Assembly (NCBI RefSeq): GCF_023151555.2
Contig: NZ_CP100425.1
Location: 992,001-1,056,000, forward strand
DNA length: 64,000 nt
Direction of reading: 5' to 3'
DNA from: Photobacterium sp. CCB-ST2H9
GTDB taxonomy: Bacteria; Pseudomonadota; Gammaproteobacteria; Enterobacterales; Vibrionaceae
Position numbers and translations under genes: made by a program. The notes under the pieces are model-generated. The model saw only the letters and a list, made by a program, of their open reading frames with translations, was not told the origin of the DNA and ran no database searches. This document shows, one piece after another, positions 8,838-17,774 of this stretch; within the stretch, counting starts at the first letter, position 1; each line of letters begins with the position of its first letter.

Positions 8838-9889
8838 ATGAATTCAAAAGTTAAGGGATATGCCGCGCACTCACCTGAGTCAGATCTGGTACCGTACTCG
8901 TTTGAGCGTCGAGAGATTCGGGCTGATGATGTTGAAATTGACATTTTATACTGCGGTATCTGCCATACGGACATTCATCATGTGCGCAGTGATTGGGGAA
9001 AGGAAGAATACCCAATGGTACCCGGCCATGAAATTATCGGTCGGGCGAAACGAGTAGGTAAGAACGTCACAAAATTCAAAGTCGGGCAGGCTGTTGGTGT
9101 AGGTTGCTTGGTGGACTCTTGCCAAGCATGTTCATCGTGTTCACATCACCAAGAACAGTACTGTGATAACCTAGTCACCACTTATGGAGGGCGTGACCGT
9201 TTTGATGGCTCAATAACCTACGGCGGCTATTCTGAAAGAATTGTTGTCTCAGAAAACTTTGTACTGGATATCCCTGAAAACCTCAATTTAGCTGGCACTG
9301 CCCCTTTGCTTTGCGCGGGCATCACGGTTTATTCACCGTTACGACGTTGGAAGATTAGAGAGGGAAAAAAGTAGCAATCGTTGGACTGGGTGGATTGGGT
9401 CATATAGCGATCAAGCTGGCAAAAGCAATGGGTGCAGAAGTAACGTTGTTTAGCCGTTCAAAAGGTAAAGAAGAAGATGCTTATCGCCTTGGTGCAGATA
9501 ACGTTGTTATCTCCATTGATGACGCTCAGATGCAAACTGTGAAAAGTACATTTGACCTGATTATTGACACCGTTCCTTACAATCACGATGTCAATCCATA
9601 TATCAACACGCTAGCGCCAGACGGCGCATTGGTTCTGGTTGGTTATTTTGGTCCGTTAGAGCCAGCGGTTCAATCCGGTCCATTAATTGCCCGTGGAAAG
9701 AGTTTGACTGGTTCTCTTATTGGTGGCCTAGAAGAAACTCAACAAATGCTCGATTTTTGTGGGGAGCATAATATCGTTGCAGATATTGAGATGATTAACA
9801 TCCAAGATATAAATGAAGCGTTTTCAAGACTATTAAAAGCAGACGTAAAATATAGGTTTGTAATTGATATGGATTCTTTGAATAGCTAG
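8838..9889 (+). pseudogene. Zinc-dependent alcohol dehydrogenase (YahK/AdhC type) split by a frameshift
   Basis: The first frame (8838-9374) gives the GroES-like domain with zinc ligands in CGICHTDIHH, GHEI and the structural cluster CLVDSCQACSSCSHHQEQYC. It stops at TAG just after EGKK. The second frame picks up without a gap at VAIVGLGGLGHIAIKLAKAMGAE, the NADP-binding loop, and runs to 9889. The break lies in a run of six A at 9365-9370; one more A would restore an enzyme of about 350 residues, the normal family length. Everything else looks intact, so this is a recent loss, a slippage-rescued gene, or a sequencing error. Relatives reduce a range of aldehydes with NADPH. Confidence 0.8.
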
Positions 9890-10092
9890 TCCCTTAATTG
9901 CTTAGGATTATTAGGCCTAGACTTGGTTCGACATAGAAAAGCCGTTGTTCATTGTTAACCTGAGAAGGGCGCAAGTAATCGGGCAGTAGGTTTGTTGAAT
10001 CAATGGCTAACTCAATAGATAAATTCTGCGCTTAATCATAAATTTTATAGAAATGTTTAAGGTTTTAAGATACTTATTCTAATCTATCGTGC

Positions 10093-10371
10093 TTGTGTTT
10101 TGTTGCTGCGGCGATTGAAGCGCCTCAGGAAGAGGAAGGGGAGCAGGTTAAAGCAGCTGTATCACACGTGTTCAGTCACTGGCAGTCACTGATTGCGAAT
10201 CACCTGATCGCTCACGGCCATTCAGCTTCATCGGCACAAACAAGTGCGTTGAGTATTATCGCGAGCATTGAAGGGGCCGTGGTGCTGTGCCGAGCACATC
10301 AAAGTATTTATCCGTTGGATGCTATTTTAGAATGCCTGCCTAAAATGGTGGAGTGTCGTTCGGCATCGTAA
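10093..10371 (+). pseudogene. C-terminal fragment of a TetR-family regulator
   Basis: About 92 residues resembling the C-terminal effector half of LmrA/YxaF-type TetR regulators (VFSHWQSLIANHLIAHGHS, then SIIASIEGAVVLCRAHQSIYPLDAI). The N-terminal DNA-binding helix-turn-helix is absent: no TetR HTH is readable in any frame from 9890 to 10092. No sensible start codon with a ribosome-binding site was found. It is a truncated remnant, in line with the decay just upstream. Nothing is seen in 10372-10599. Confidence 0.6.
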
Positions 10372-10599
10372 TTGTGTATTGAAAAAATCGCATTGGGCAG
10401 CTGTGCTTTCCGGCTTCATTGGTTGTCTTGATAAGCACAAGATGAGATGTCCCCTGAAATTCAAACGTGCAAATGTTTAGAGCTGCATCTCCTTCTCATG
10501 CCTATTATGCGCAAAGTTAGTTTTGTTATTTTTCGAGCCAATTTGATTACCTTGCAGCGCTGTCGCTGGACCAATCAATAAAATCAACGAAACCATGGG

Positions 10600-10629
10600 G
10601 AAAATGGCTTGAACTGCCGTTCAAGCCAT
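10600..10629 (-). terminator. Terminator of the oxoamine synthase/carboxylase operon
   Basis: Read on the minus strand, perfect 10-base arms ATGGCTTGAA and TTCAAGCCAT enclose a six-base loop and are followed by TTTTCCCC. It lies 14 bases after the stop codon of the biotin carboxylase gene. Confidence 0.75.
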
Positions 10630-10642
10630 ATGAGCTCAGAAA

Positions 10643-12640
10643 TCACGCCTTGGATTCGGAGGGGATATCATTGATTTTCAGCAAGGTATCACCTTTGTTT
10701 ACGATGTCTCCGGTGAGGGCGTTGAGGTGGGAAACCGTCCCTGATTTTTGCGCAAAAATGGTCGTTTCCATTTTCATCGCTTCGATAATGATCAGGGGCT
10801 GGCCAAACTTAACGTGTTGCTCATTTTCGACGAGAACCGCGACAATGACGCCTGATATATCTGACTTCGCGGTGTCGGTTTGGCTGGATTGAGAGCCAAA
10901 CTGATTCGACGCAGGTGTGACTGTGAAAAAAGCCCCTTCAATTTGAATCAGGTAGCGTCCCGCTTCGATCATGGCTTGCCATACGATGGCGCCGACAGTG
11001 CCTGACAACAGGTGATCGTTGCGTGAATGCTCGTGGGAACAACGGACACTGAACTCTTCTTCCTCCACAGTAATCACAGACTTATTTGCACTGGCGGAGA
11101 TCACACAGGGTTGATACGGCGTGTTTTCGACGTCAAAGTGCAGTTTGCCGACGTGTGCTTCACCCAGCTGACGTGGTAATGCAGCCCCGGCGCGGGCGAC
11201 CCATGGCGTCTGGGTGATATGTTTCAGCGAGTTGCTGAGCTGGAGGCAGGAAGCAACCGCAACCGCAGAGCGGATCAGCATTCCATCGGCCTGACTGTCT
11301 AAAAATGCTGAGGTGAAACACCGGTCCGTTAAATCGGTACTGATGTCATTTTTCACAAAGTCCGGATGGGAAAGAATAAAACGCAAAAAGTCAGTATTCG
11401 ATTTGACACCCAGAATGCTCGTGTGTGCGAGGGCAGCTAACAGCTTGCGTCTTGCTGCGTTTCGATTGGCGCCATAACTGATGATTTTGCCAAACATGGG
11501 GTCATAGTAGCTGGAAATCGTGCCCGTTTGAGAAAATGCATGGTCTACCCGCACCTGACCCGGCCATTGCACATTGAAAACCCTGCCTGGATCGGGCTTG
11601 AAATCCTGATAAGGATCTTCAGCATAGATCCTCGCCTGAATCGCGTGTCCATGGACACAGACATCTTCTTGTTTCAGCGCTAACGGCTGATTCGCGGCGA
11701 TACTGATTTGCAGTTCGACCAAATCAATCCCCGTGATCTCTTCAGTGACCGTGTGTTCGACCTGAAGACGGGTGTTCATTTCCATGAAGTAGAATTGATC
11801 CTGATCGACGATAAACTCGACCGTCCCCACATTACTATAGCCGGCGTTCTTAACGGCATTGACTGCGGCATTGAGGTATTGATTGCGAACATGCTCACTC
11901 AAGTGGGTCACGGGTGCTTCTTCGATGATTTTCTGGTGGCGTCGCTGAATTGAGCATTCCCGGTCGAAGATATGAATGGCATTTCCAAAATGGTCACAGG
12001 CGACTTGGACTTCAATGTGCCGGGGTGACTCGACATATTTTTCAAGCAGTAAACGGTTATCACCAAACGCAGTCATCGCGACTCGAAGTGCTTCGTCAAT
12101 GGCTTGATCAAGCGCGCCTGATTCATGCACGATGGTCATGCCTTTACCGCCGCCCCCCATCACCGGTTTGATGATCAGCGGATAACCGATACTCCGGGCG
12201 TCAGTGATCAATTGCGCTTTGTCAGACGTCCCCTGAAGAGAACCGGGCAACACAGGCAAACCCGCCCGAGCCATGATATCTTTCGCGATCGATTTATTGC
12301 CCATGAGGCCGATCATTTCGGAGGTCGGTCCGATCAGCGTGATGTTTTGATCTTCTATTGCCCGGGCAAATTCTGCATTTTCGGATAAAAAGCCATAGCC
12401 GGGGTGCACCGCATCGCATTCTGTGTCAATGGCGGCTTGGACGATTTTCTGTATATTCAGGTAGGTGTCCAGCGCCGCGCTGCCTTCCAGATGGACGCAT
12501 TGCACGGCATGTTCCAGGTATTCACTTCCTTTGTCTTCATCGGAATACAGGCCGACATAAGCAATGCCCAGCTCCTGACAGGTTCGGGCAATTCTTTGTG
12601 CTATTTCACCCCTGTTTGCGATCAGAATTTTATTAAACAT
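10643..12640 (-). CDS. Acyl-CoA carboxylase alpha subunit (biotin carboxylase plus biotin carrier)
   Basis: A 665-residue subunit of the methylcrotonyl/geranyl/propionyl-CoA carboxylase type. It opens with the biotin carboxylase N-domain (KILIANRGEIAQRI). The ATP-grasp domain contains the glycine-rich KPVMGGGGKGM, and EMNTRLQVEHTVTE is the catalytic signature near residue 290. The biotin carboxylase C-domain and a linker follow, and the C-terminal biotinyl domain has EAMKMET with Lys623 as the biotin site. It would carboxylate biotin for transfer by the adjacent beta subunit. It is the last gene of a four-gene operon, two bases after the beta subunit. Such subunits usually sit beside acyl-CoA dehydrogenases and hydratases of leucine or terpene catabolism; none are here, which points to a biosynthetic role. 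Confidence 0.9.
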   Translation of the reverse strand: MFNKILIANRGEIAQRIARTCQELGIAYVGLYSDEDKGSEYLEHAVQCVHLEGSAALDTYLNIQKIVQAAIDTECDAVHPGYGFLSENAEFARAIEDQNITLIGPTSEMIGLMGNKSIAKDIMARAGLPVLPGSLQGTSDKAQLITDARSIGYPLIIKPVMGGGGKGMTIVHESGALDQAIDEALRVAMTAFGDNRLLLEKYVESPRHIEVQVACDHFGNAIHIFDRECSIQRRHQKIIEEAPVTHLSEHVRNQYLNAAVNAVKNAGYSNVGTVEFIVDQDQFYFMEMNTRLQVEHTVTEEITGIDLVELQISIAANQPLALKQEDVCVHGHAIQARIYAEDPYQDFKPDPGRVFNVQWPGQVRVDHAFSQTGTISSYYDPMFGKIISYGANRNAARRKLLAALAHTSILGVKSNTDFLRFILSHPDFVKNDISTDLTDRCFTSAFLDSQADGMLIRSAVAVASCLQLSNSLKHITQTPWVARAGAALPRQLGEAHVGKLHFDVENTPYQPCVISASANKSVITVEEEEFSVRCSHEHSRNDHLLSGTVGAIVWQAMIEAGRYLIQIEGAFFTVTPASNQFGSQSSQTDTAKSDISGVIVAVLVENEQHVKFGQPLIIIEAMKMETTIFAQKSGTVSHLNALTGDIVNKGDTLLKINDIPSESKA

Positions 12641-12642
12641 GG

Positions 12643-14247
12643 TTACATCCTAAATATACCAAAGTGAGTGTCTTCAACATCCTGTTGCTTACTCAGAGAC
12701 AAACAGATTGCCAGCCATTCCCGGGTTTGTGCTGGTGAAATGACGGCATCAGCGTTCATTCTCGCACCGACATAGAGGGCCGAGCCTTGACGTTCGTACG
12801 TATCGATAATGGGTTGCATGAATCGCTGTTGTGCTGATTCATCCATCTCTTCACCCATGCGCTGGCGCTTTTCTTGTTCCATCATGAGCATCACTTTTGC
12901 AGCTTGAACCCCGCCGACAACCGAGGTCTTCGCGTTTGGCCACATGGCCATAAAATCAGGCTCCATGGTGCGCCCGCACATCGCTAAATTACCGGCACCA
13001 TAACTGCCGCCGATCACCAGGCTGATTGTTGGCACCCGCAGGCAAGAAATAGCGTTGACCATTTTAGCACCGTGCTTGGCAATGCCGCCGGCCTCATATT
13101 CTTTGCCGACCATAAACCCATTGATATTGTGGATAAAAATAATGGGTAAATTGCGTTTGGCGCAGATGGCCATAAAGTTCGTGGCTTTGATGGCACTTTC
13201 AGAGAACAGCACACCGTCATTGATAATGATGCCGGCAGCATAGCCACCAATATGACCGGTGCCACAAATGATGCTTTTACCAAAATTGGCTTTGTATTCG
13301 ATGAGCTCGCTGCCATCCAGTAGCCTTGCCAGAATTTCCCGGGCTAAAATCGGCTTTTTGGGATCCCGGCTGATGAGATAAGGGATTTCCTCGAGCGAAT
13401 ACGCGCTGTCACGGGGTTCAATGTCCGGGCCGCAATCCGGCTCATTGTGGTGGCATCTGCTGACGAGATCTCTGACCAGGTGGAGTGCGTGCGTTTCGTC
13501 TTCTGCAAAGTGATCCGCGACTCCGCTGACTTCAGTATGCAGATGCGCGCCGCCGAGGGATTGAGCATCGACTTCGACACCGGTTGCAGCTTTCACGAGC
13601 TGTGGACCACCGAGAAAGATCGTCCCGTTTTCTTTCGTGATAATGGTTTCATCGCACATGGCTGGGATGTAAGCCCCACCTGCGGTACAGGAACCCAGCA
13701 CGGCAGAGATTTGAGCGATGCCCAGGCTAGACATCTCAGCAATGTTTTTGAAGATTTTGCCAAAGTGGTGTTCACCCGGGAACAAATCGTCCTGAAGCGG
13801 CAGGAAAACACCTCCCGAGTCAACCAGATAGATGCAGGGCAATTTATGCTTTCGGGCGATATGCTGCATTCTCAGGTGTTTTTTCAAGGTCACCGGATAG
13901 TAAGTACCGCCTTTCACCGCAGAGTCGTTGGCAAAAATTGCGCATTTACGACCGTTGATGACTCCGACGCCAGTGACAATCGCAGCGCTGGGAAGCGGTT
14001 GATCGTAAACCATGTATCCGGCGATTTGCCCCACTTCAAAAAACGTCGTACCGGCATCAATTAACTGGGCGATACGCTCACGGGGAGAGAGCTTTCCCCG
14101 GGATTTTTGCTTGGCGCGGCTGGGAATATCATAAGCGAGCGCTTCACTTTGGGCTTCGTAAAAACCCGCTAAAATGGCGTTGTAATTGTCAAAGTTGACG
14201 TTTGCTTCTTCAGACTTGAGGTCCAGTGTGGAAATTAGTTTAGACAT
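12643..14247 (-). CDS. Acyl-CoA carboxylase beta subunit (carboxyltransferase)
   Basis: A 534-residue carboxyltransferase similar to methylcrotonyl-CoA carboxylase beta. The N-terminal half has RGKLSPRERI and the substrate loop GSCTAGGAYIPAM; the C-terminal half has NINGFMVGKEYEAGG and GGSYGAGNLAMCGR, the two crotonase-fold oxyanion regions. The frame is open further upstream, but the ATG at 14247 (protein starting MSKLIST) was chosen because the upstream part is only the antisense-like tail of the MFS gene and a purine-rich AAGAAAAGAG precedes it. It overlaps the MFS stop by 13 bases. The acyl-CoA it carboxylates is not evident. Confidence 0.9.
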   Translation of the reverse strand: MSKLISTLDLKSEEANVNFDNYNAILAGFYEAQSEALAYDIPSRAKQKSRGKLSPRERIAQLIDAGTTFFEVGQIAGYMVYDQPLPSAAIVTGVGVINGRKCAIFANDSAVKGGTYYPVTLKKHLRMQHIARKHKLPCIYLVDSGGVFLPLQDDLFPGEHHFGKIFKNIAEMSSLGIAQISAVLGSCTAGGAYIPAMCDETIITKENGTIFLGGPQLVKAATGVEVDAQSLGGAHLHTEVSGVADHFAEDETHALHLVRDLVSRCHHNEPDCGPDIEPRDSAYSLEEIPYLISRDPKKPILAREILARLLDGSELIEYKANFGKSIICGTGHIGGYAAGIIINDGVLFSESAIKATNFMAICAKRNLPIIFIHNINGFMVGKEYEAGGIAKHGAKMVNAISCLRVPTISLVIGGSYGAGNLAMCGRTMEPDFMAMWPNAKTSVVGGVQAAKVMLMMEQEKRQRMGEEMDESAQQRFMQPIIDTYERQGSALYVGARMNADAVISPAQTREWLAICLSLSKQQDVEDTHFGIFRM

Positions 14248-15428
14248 GCTGTTTGCTCTTTTCTTGTGAACCCCAGGGTGAAAATGACAACCCCCATAAT
14301 CGCGACCCAATACGTCCAGCTGTGGCTGTGACCTGCGCCAACCGCCAAGGCTGCGGCAACCCCTGCCATGGATTGCTGCAAGAAACCACACAGGGCAATA
14401 CTGTGTGCGCCGCTGTGAGCAGAATTGCTTGCCGCCAGAGACATACTGTTCGGAAAAATCACAGCCTGGCCAAAGATAATCAGCAGATACAAAGCGATGT
14501 AGCTACCGACAAGGATCTGGCCTGGTATTGATTCACTGAACAGCCAGATCGTCAGCATGAGCAGGGCGCCTGTCAGAAGGATGTATGCCCCTCGATTCAT
14601 CAGCTGTTGGCTGCCGACTTTGGTGACATAGCGTTTGACATACAGAGATCCCAGGAAGTAAGTCACGCCAATCGCGAGGCCAAAGAAGCCAAACAGTTGA
14701 CCAGAGAGTTGCAGGTCATGATCGAAAATAAATGGGCTGACTTCCTGTAATGTCACAATCGTGGCAAAACCCAGTCCCCCCTGGGTACAAGGGATGAGGA
14801 AGCCCCGGTCCTTCACAATCTGCATGTAACTCGCACTGGATTTTGGCTTCTGCTGGTCACTTTGGGCTGGGCCTTGAAGTTGCAGCTGAGTGATGGCGAG
14901 CAAAGAAAAAGCAGCGATGGATGACAAGATTAAAAATCCGATGCGCCAGTCGCTGTATTGGGTGAGCAATGAGCCGATAAACTGGCCGATGCCCAATGCA
15001 GCGATAAATGCCATCGATAATAAAGACAGCTTTTGCGTGAGCGCATCGCCATGCCAGTAGTCTCTCACGATAATCCGGGCAATGATCGCAGCGCCGCCAG
15101 CCCCAGCCCCTTGTATCACCCTGGCAATCAGTAAGCTTTCGAGAGACTGGGTAAAATAAAGAACGAGACTGGCCGTAATGAATACGATCAGCGCCATTGA
15201 GAGAGAACGTTTCCGGCCGTATTTTTCTGCAGCATGCCCCCAGTAAATCACGGGCAGCGCTGCACCAATCACAAAGAGTGAAATGGACAACTCAGCGGAG
15301 TGACGGCTGATCGCCAGTTCACCAGCGACTTGGGGTAAGGCCGGTAAATACAGGGTGGTGGCCATCTGTGCCATTAAAACTAACGTACAAGAGAGCAGTA
15401 TGACGATTCGGTTACTTTGACTAAGCAT
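14235..15428 (-). CDS. MFS exporter (Bcr/CflA-like)
   Basis: About 397 residues with twelve predicted membrane segments. The motif A loop between helices 2 and 3 reads GHAAEKYGRKRS, and the helix 4 region IQGAGAGGAAIIARIIVRDY is typical of Bcr/CflA drug:proton antiporters. It lies inside the oxoamine synthase operon, overlapping the carboxylase beta gene and starting next to the synthase stop codon, so it is probably the exporter of the operon's product. The ATG at 15428 has GGGG upstream; an in-frame ATG at 15440, overlapping the synthase, is an alternative. Confidence 0.85.
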   Translation of the reverse strand: MLSQSNRIVILLSCTLVLMAQMATTLYLPALPQVAGELAISRHSAELSISLFVIGAALPVIYWGHAAEKYGRKRSLSMALIVFITASLVLYFTQSLESLLIARVIQGAGAGGAAIIARIIVRDYWHGDALTQKLSLLSMAFIAALGIGQFIGSLLTQYSDWRIGFLILSSIAAFSLLAITQLQLQGPAQSDQQKPKSSASYMQIVKDRGFLIPCTQGGLGFATIVTLQEVSPFIFDHDLQLSGQLFGFFGLAIGVTYFLGSLYVKRYVTKVGSQQLMNRGAYILLTGALLMLTIWLFSESIPGQILVGSYIALYLLIIFGQAVIFPNSMSLAASNSAHSGAHSIALCGFLQQSMAGVAAALAVGAGHSHSWTYWVAIMGVVIFTLGFTRKEQTACLN

Positions 15429-15429
15429 G

Positions 15430-16644
15430 TTATGCCCCATATTTTTGCTTGAGCTGATTCAGTACCAGTGAAAACGCACGGATCTCTTCATCCTGCATGT
15501 TCGAGCGCAGCATAATTCTCAAGCCAGCTTTTCCGCGTGCAATCACCGGGAAAAAGATCGCAGATGTATAGAAGCCTGAGTCGAGTAAGCCACGGGCAAT
15601 GTCGATGGTGGCTTGTTCGTCACCCAGCGAGACAAATCGAATCGGCAGGCCATCGCCACGTGCTTGTGTCTCGACCAGTTCATCAAACAAATCGACTTTG
15701 GCGGCTAATGTGTTTTGTAACTGATTGATCGTGCCGTCTAAGTGAAGTTCTGTGGAGGCAATAATGGCGCCAAGACCCGCCGTGTTGATGCGCTGGGACC
15801 AGGTGATTGGACCGCCATATCTCGCCAGTAAGTTTCTCACTTTATTGTCTGGGTTCTTGCGGAAGAAAACGGCGCCGCCAGAGGCTCCGAATCCTTTATT
15901 CAGAGAGGCAATGAGTATCGTCTTCTCGTTCAGTTCACCCGTCTCACTCAATACCATGCCTACGCCATTGTGGCCTTTTGTAGACAGGCCGTGGGCTTCA
16001 TCAATCAGCAGAAACAGACCGTATTTGTCCTGTAATTCGAGCAGTGCTTTGATTGGGGCAGCTCCGCCAGTGCTGTAGATCGAATCTGCGACAAATGCGA
16101 CTTGACGGTGCTGTTTACAGATATCTTCCAGTGCCTCGATATCGTTGTGATTAATTGTGATGATTTCCGTTTCATCTGCACAAATCGGCTTCATGTAGTT
16201 CAGGCAGAAGTGAGCATGCTTATCAAAAACCATGACTGGCGGGACGTTGTTGGTGAGTGCGCCTGATGCGAGTAATGGAAGTGTTGCCGCCGCGGCCGCT
16301 GCACAGGAGGGCAAAGTGAACACATCTGAGTTTGTTAGCTCACCTAACCGGGATTCTGCTTGATTCAATATCTCGTATTGCACTCTGATTCTTGATGTTG
16401 AAGAGTTGAGTGCGCCCGTGGACTGAATCCCCTGGATGGCACCTTCGAGGATTTTCGGGTGGCTATCCAGTCCAAGATAGGAGTAAGACGACATGTTGAT
16501 GAAACGCTGTTGGCCGGGAACAGTTTTGTGAGCGCCGTTACCTAAATTTTCACTGATGATATTAGCGAGCCCATTATTGTTGGTGACATCCCAAAATCCA
16601 TTACTGATGTCGATTGACTTTTTTATATTTGTATATTTATTCAT
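15430..16644 (-). CDS. PLP-dependent alpha-oxoamine synthase (KBL/BioF-like)
   Basis: A 404-residue fold-type I PLP enzyme of the alpha-oxoamine synthase family, which condenses an amino acid with an acyl-CoA or acyl-ACP and releases CO2 to give an alpha-aminoketone. Visible features are NMSSYSYLGLDSHP near residue 50, DKHAHFC (His143 stacking on PLP), DEAHGL (Asp215, His218), and SLNKGFGASGG with Lys250 as the Schiff-base lysine. The ATG at 16644 has AAGGA six bases upstream; an upstream open frame to 16704 is ignored. It is neither BioF (no bio genes nearby) nor KBL (no tdh). It heads an operon with an exporter and an acyl-CoA carboxylase, suggesting condensation with a carboxylated acyl-CoA. 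CqsA-like activity was considered but the context does not fit. Confidence 0.85.
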   Translation of the reverse strand: MNKYTNIKKSIDISNGFWDVTNNNGLANIISENLGNGAHKTVPGQQRFINMSSYSYLGLDSHPKILEGAIQGIQSTGALNSSTSRIRVQYEILNQAESRLGELTNSDVFTLPSCAAAAAATLPLLASGALTNNVPPVMVFDKHAHFCLNYMKPICADETEIITINHNDIEALEDICKQHRQVAFVADSIYSTGGAAPIKALLELQDKYGLFLLIDEAHGLSTKGHNGVGMVLSETGELNEKTILIASLNKGFGASGGAVFFRKNPDNKVRNLLARYGGPITWSQRINTAGLGAIIASTELHLDGTINQLQNTLAAKVDLFDELVETQARGDGLPIRFVSLGDEQATIDIARGLLDSGFYTSAIFFPVIARGKAGLRIMLRSNMQDEEIRAFSLVLNQLKQKYGA

Positions 16645-16698
16645 AACCATTCCTTGTTGCTTTATTGTCAGGTTGTTCAGGCTTTTAAAATCAAAAAA

Positions 16699-16726
16699 AC
16701 TCAATTGACGTAATTGTCAATTGAGT
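16699..16726. promoter_or_regulatory. Perfect palindrome between LysR and oxoamine synthase operon
   Basis: Arms ACTCAATTGAC (16699-16709) and GTCAATTGAGT (16716-16726) enclose the six bases GTAATT. It lies about 55 bases before the synthase start and 80 before the divergent LysR start, where a LysR-type regulator would bind to control both. The surroundings are AT-rich. It could also form an mRNA hairpin, but its position fits an operator better. Confidence 0.55.
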
Positions 16727-16806
16727 GGTAGTGAGTTTTATATTTTTGTGAATTTGTGTTAGCCTGACAAGCAATCTTTTCTTACCGGTGGTTAAGGTGA
16801 TCTTAA

Positions 16807-17694
16807 TTGAAACGCCACAATCTTCCCTTACAAGGATTACTTTATTTTTATAAATCAGCCTCTTTAGGAAGCTTTAAATCTGCAGCGCAAGATTTATTTG
16901 TATCTCCCGCGGCGGTCAGTCAACAAATCAGGCAACTCGAAACCAGTCTTGATACTTGCTTGTTTTACCGGAACCATCGAGGAATAGAGCTGACGCCTTG
17001 CGGAGAGAACCTGTACAAAGAAGTTAAGTTAGGGTTCAGTCACCTGCAAGCTGGTGTTGATGATCTGATTGATGATGAACATCCAAACAAGCTTGCGATA
17101 TCTACCCCAAGCTCTTTCGCTCACCATTGGCTTATCCCGAGATTACAAGGATTTAGAGAGCAGTTTCCCGACATCAGTATACTTATCGAACCCACAAATC
17201 GTCTCGCGCTGCCCAGTGATTTAAGTATCGATTTGTGTGTGAGATTCGGCCAGGGTCAGTATCAGGGGATGCACAGTGAATGGTTAATGAAAGACTTAAT
17301 CTATCCTGTCTGCCATCCTTACTATCAAGAAAAGCACGGTATTTATAGTATCGATGATTTGCATAAAGGGGCATTAATTGAAGATATATGGACGGATATG
17401 AGCTGGGAATTTTGGTTAAAATACAATGAAAAGAAACCGGTTAAACCCTCACTTTTATTTGATGGTTCTCTATTTGTTGTAGAAAGTGCTTTGGCCATGC
17501 AAGGGATTGGATTAATCAAGCATAGTTTAGCTCACAGATATATTCAGAATGGCACACTGGTTCGAATTGGAGAGCAAGCCATTGAACCCGATTCTTCTTA
17601 TTTTATTTGTTTGCCGGAAAAGAACCTAAAGCGACCTAAGGTCAAGCTGTTCATTCAGTGGCTGAAAGAACAGGCAAAAGTCTATTCGTCCTGA
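16807..17694 (+). CDS. LysR-family regulator (GcvA-like), probable regulator of the oxoamine synthase operon
   Basis: A 295-residue LysR protein. The HTH region, GSFKSAAQDLFVSPAAVSQQIRQLE followed by RNHRGIELTPCGENLY, and the effector domain (STPSSFAHHWLIPRLQGFREQFP) match the GcvA/AmpR branch. The proposed start is TTG at 16807 with AAGGTGA upstream; no ATG fits the conserved N-terminus. It diverges from the synthase operon with a palindrome between them, so it most likely controls it. It is AT-richer than the genes beyond 24 kb. Confidence 0.8.
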   Translation: MKRHNLPLQGLLYFYKSASLGSFKSAAQDLFVSPAAVSQQIRQLETSLDTCLFYRNHRGIELTPCGENLYKEVKLGFSHLQAGVDDLIDDEHPNKLAISTPSSFAHHWLIPRLQGFREQFPDISILIEPTNRLALPSDLSIDLCVRFGQGQYQGMHSEWLMKDLIYPVCHPYYQEKHGIYSIDDLHKGALIEDIWTDMSWEFWLKYNEKKPVKPSLLFDGSLFVVESALAMQGIGLIKHSLAHRYIQNGTLVRIGEQAIEPDSSYFICLPEKNLKRPKVKLFIQWLKEQAKVYSS

Positions 17695-17774
17695 TTGCGA
17701 TATATTGCTTTATTATCAGCACAATCTGACAGAGTCATTTCATTCTGCCGGTTCATCACTGCCGAGCAGGGCGT

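Noticed and set aside
12643..14391. Longer carboxyltransferase start at 14391
   Set aside because: The extra 48 residues are only the reverse reading of the MFS gene tail and have no family resemblance. ATG 14247 fits the family N-terminus.
15430..16644. Oxoamine synthase as CqsA (autoinducer CAI-1 synthase) or BioF
   Set aside because: No cqsS-type sensor or bio genes are nearby. The enzyme instead sits with an exporter and an acyl-CoA carboxylase, and its motifs outside the PLP site do not match the CqsA sequence I remember.
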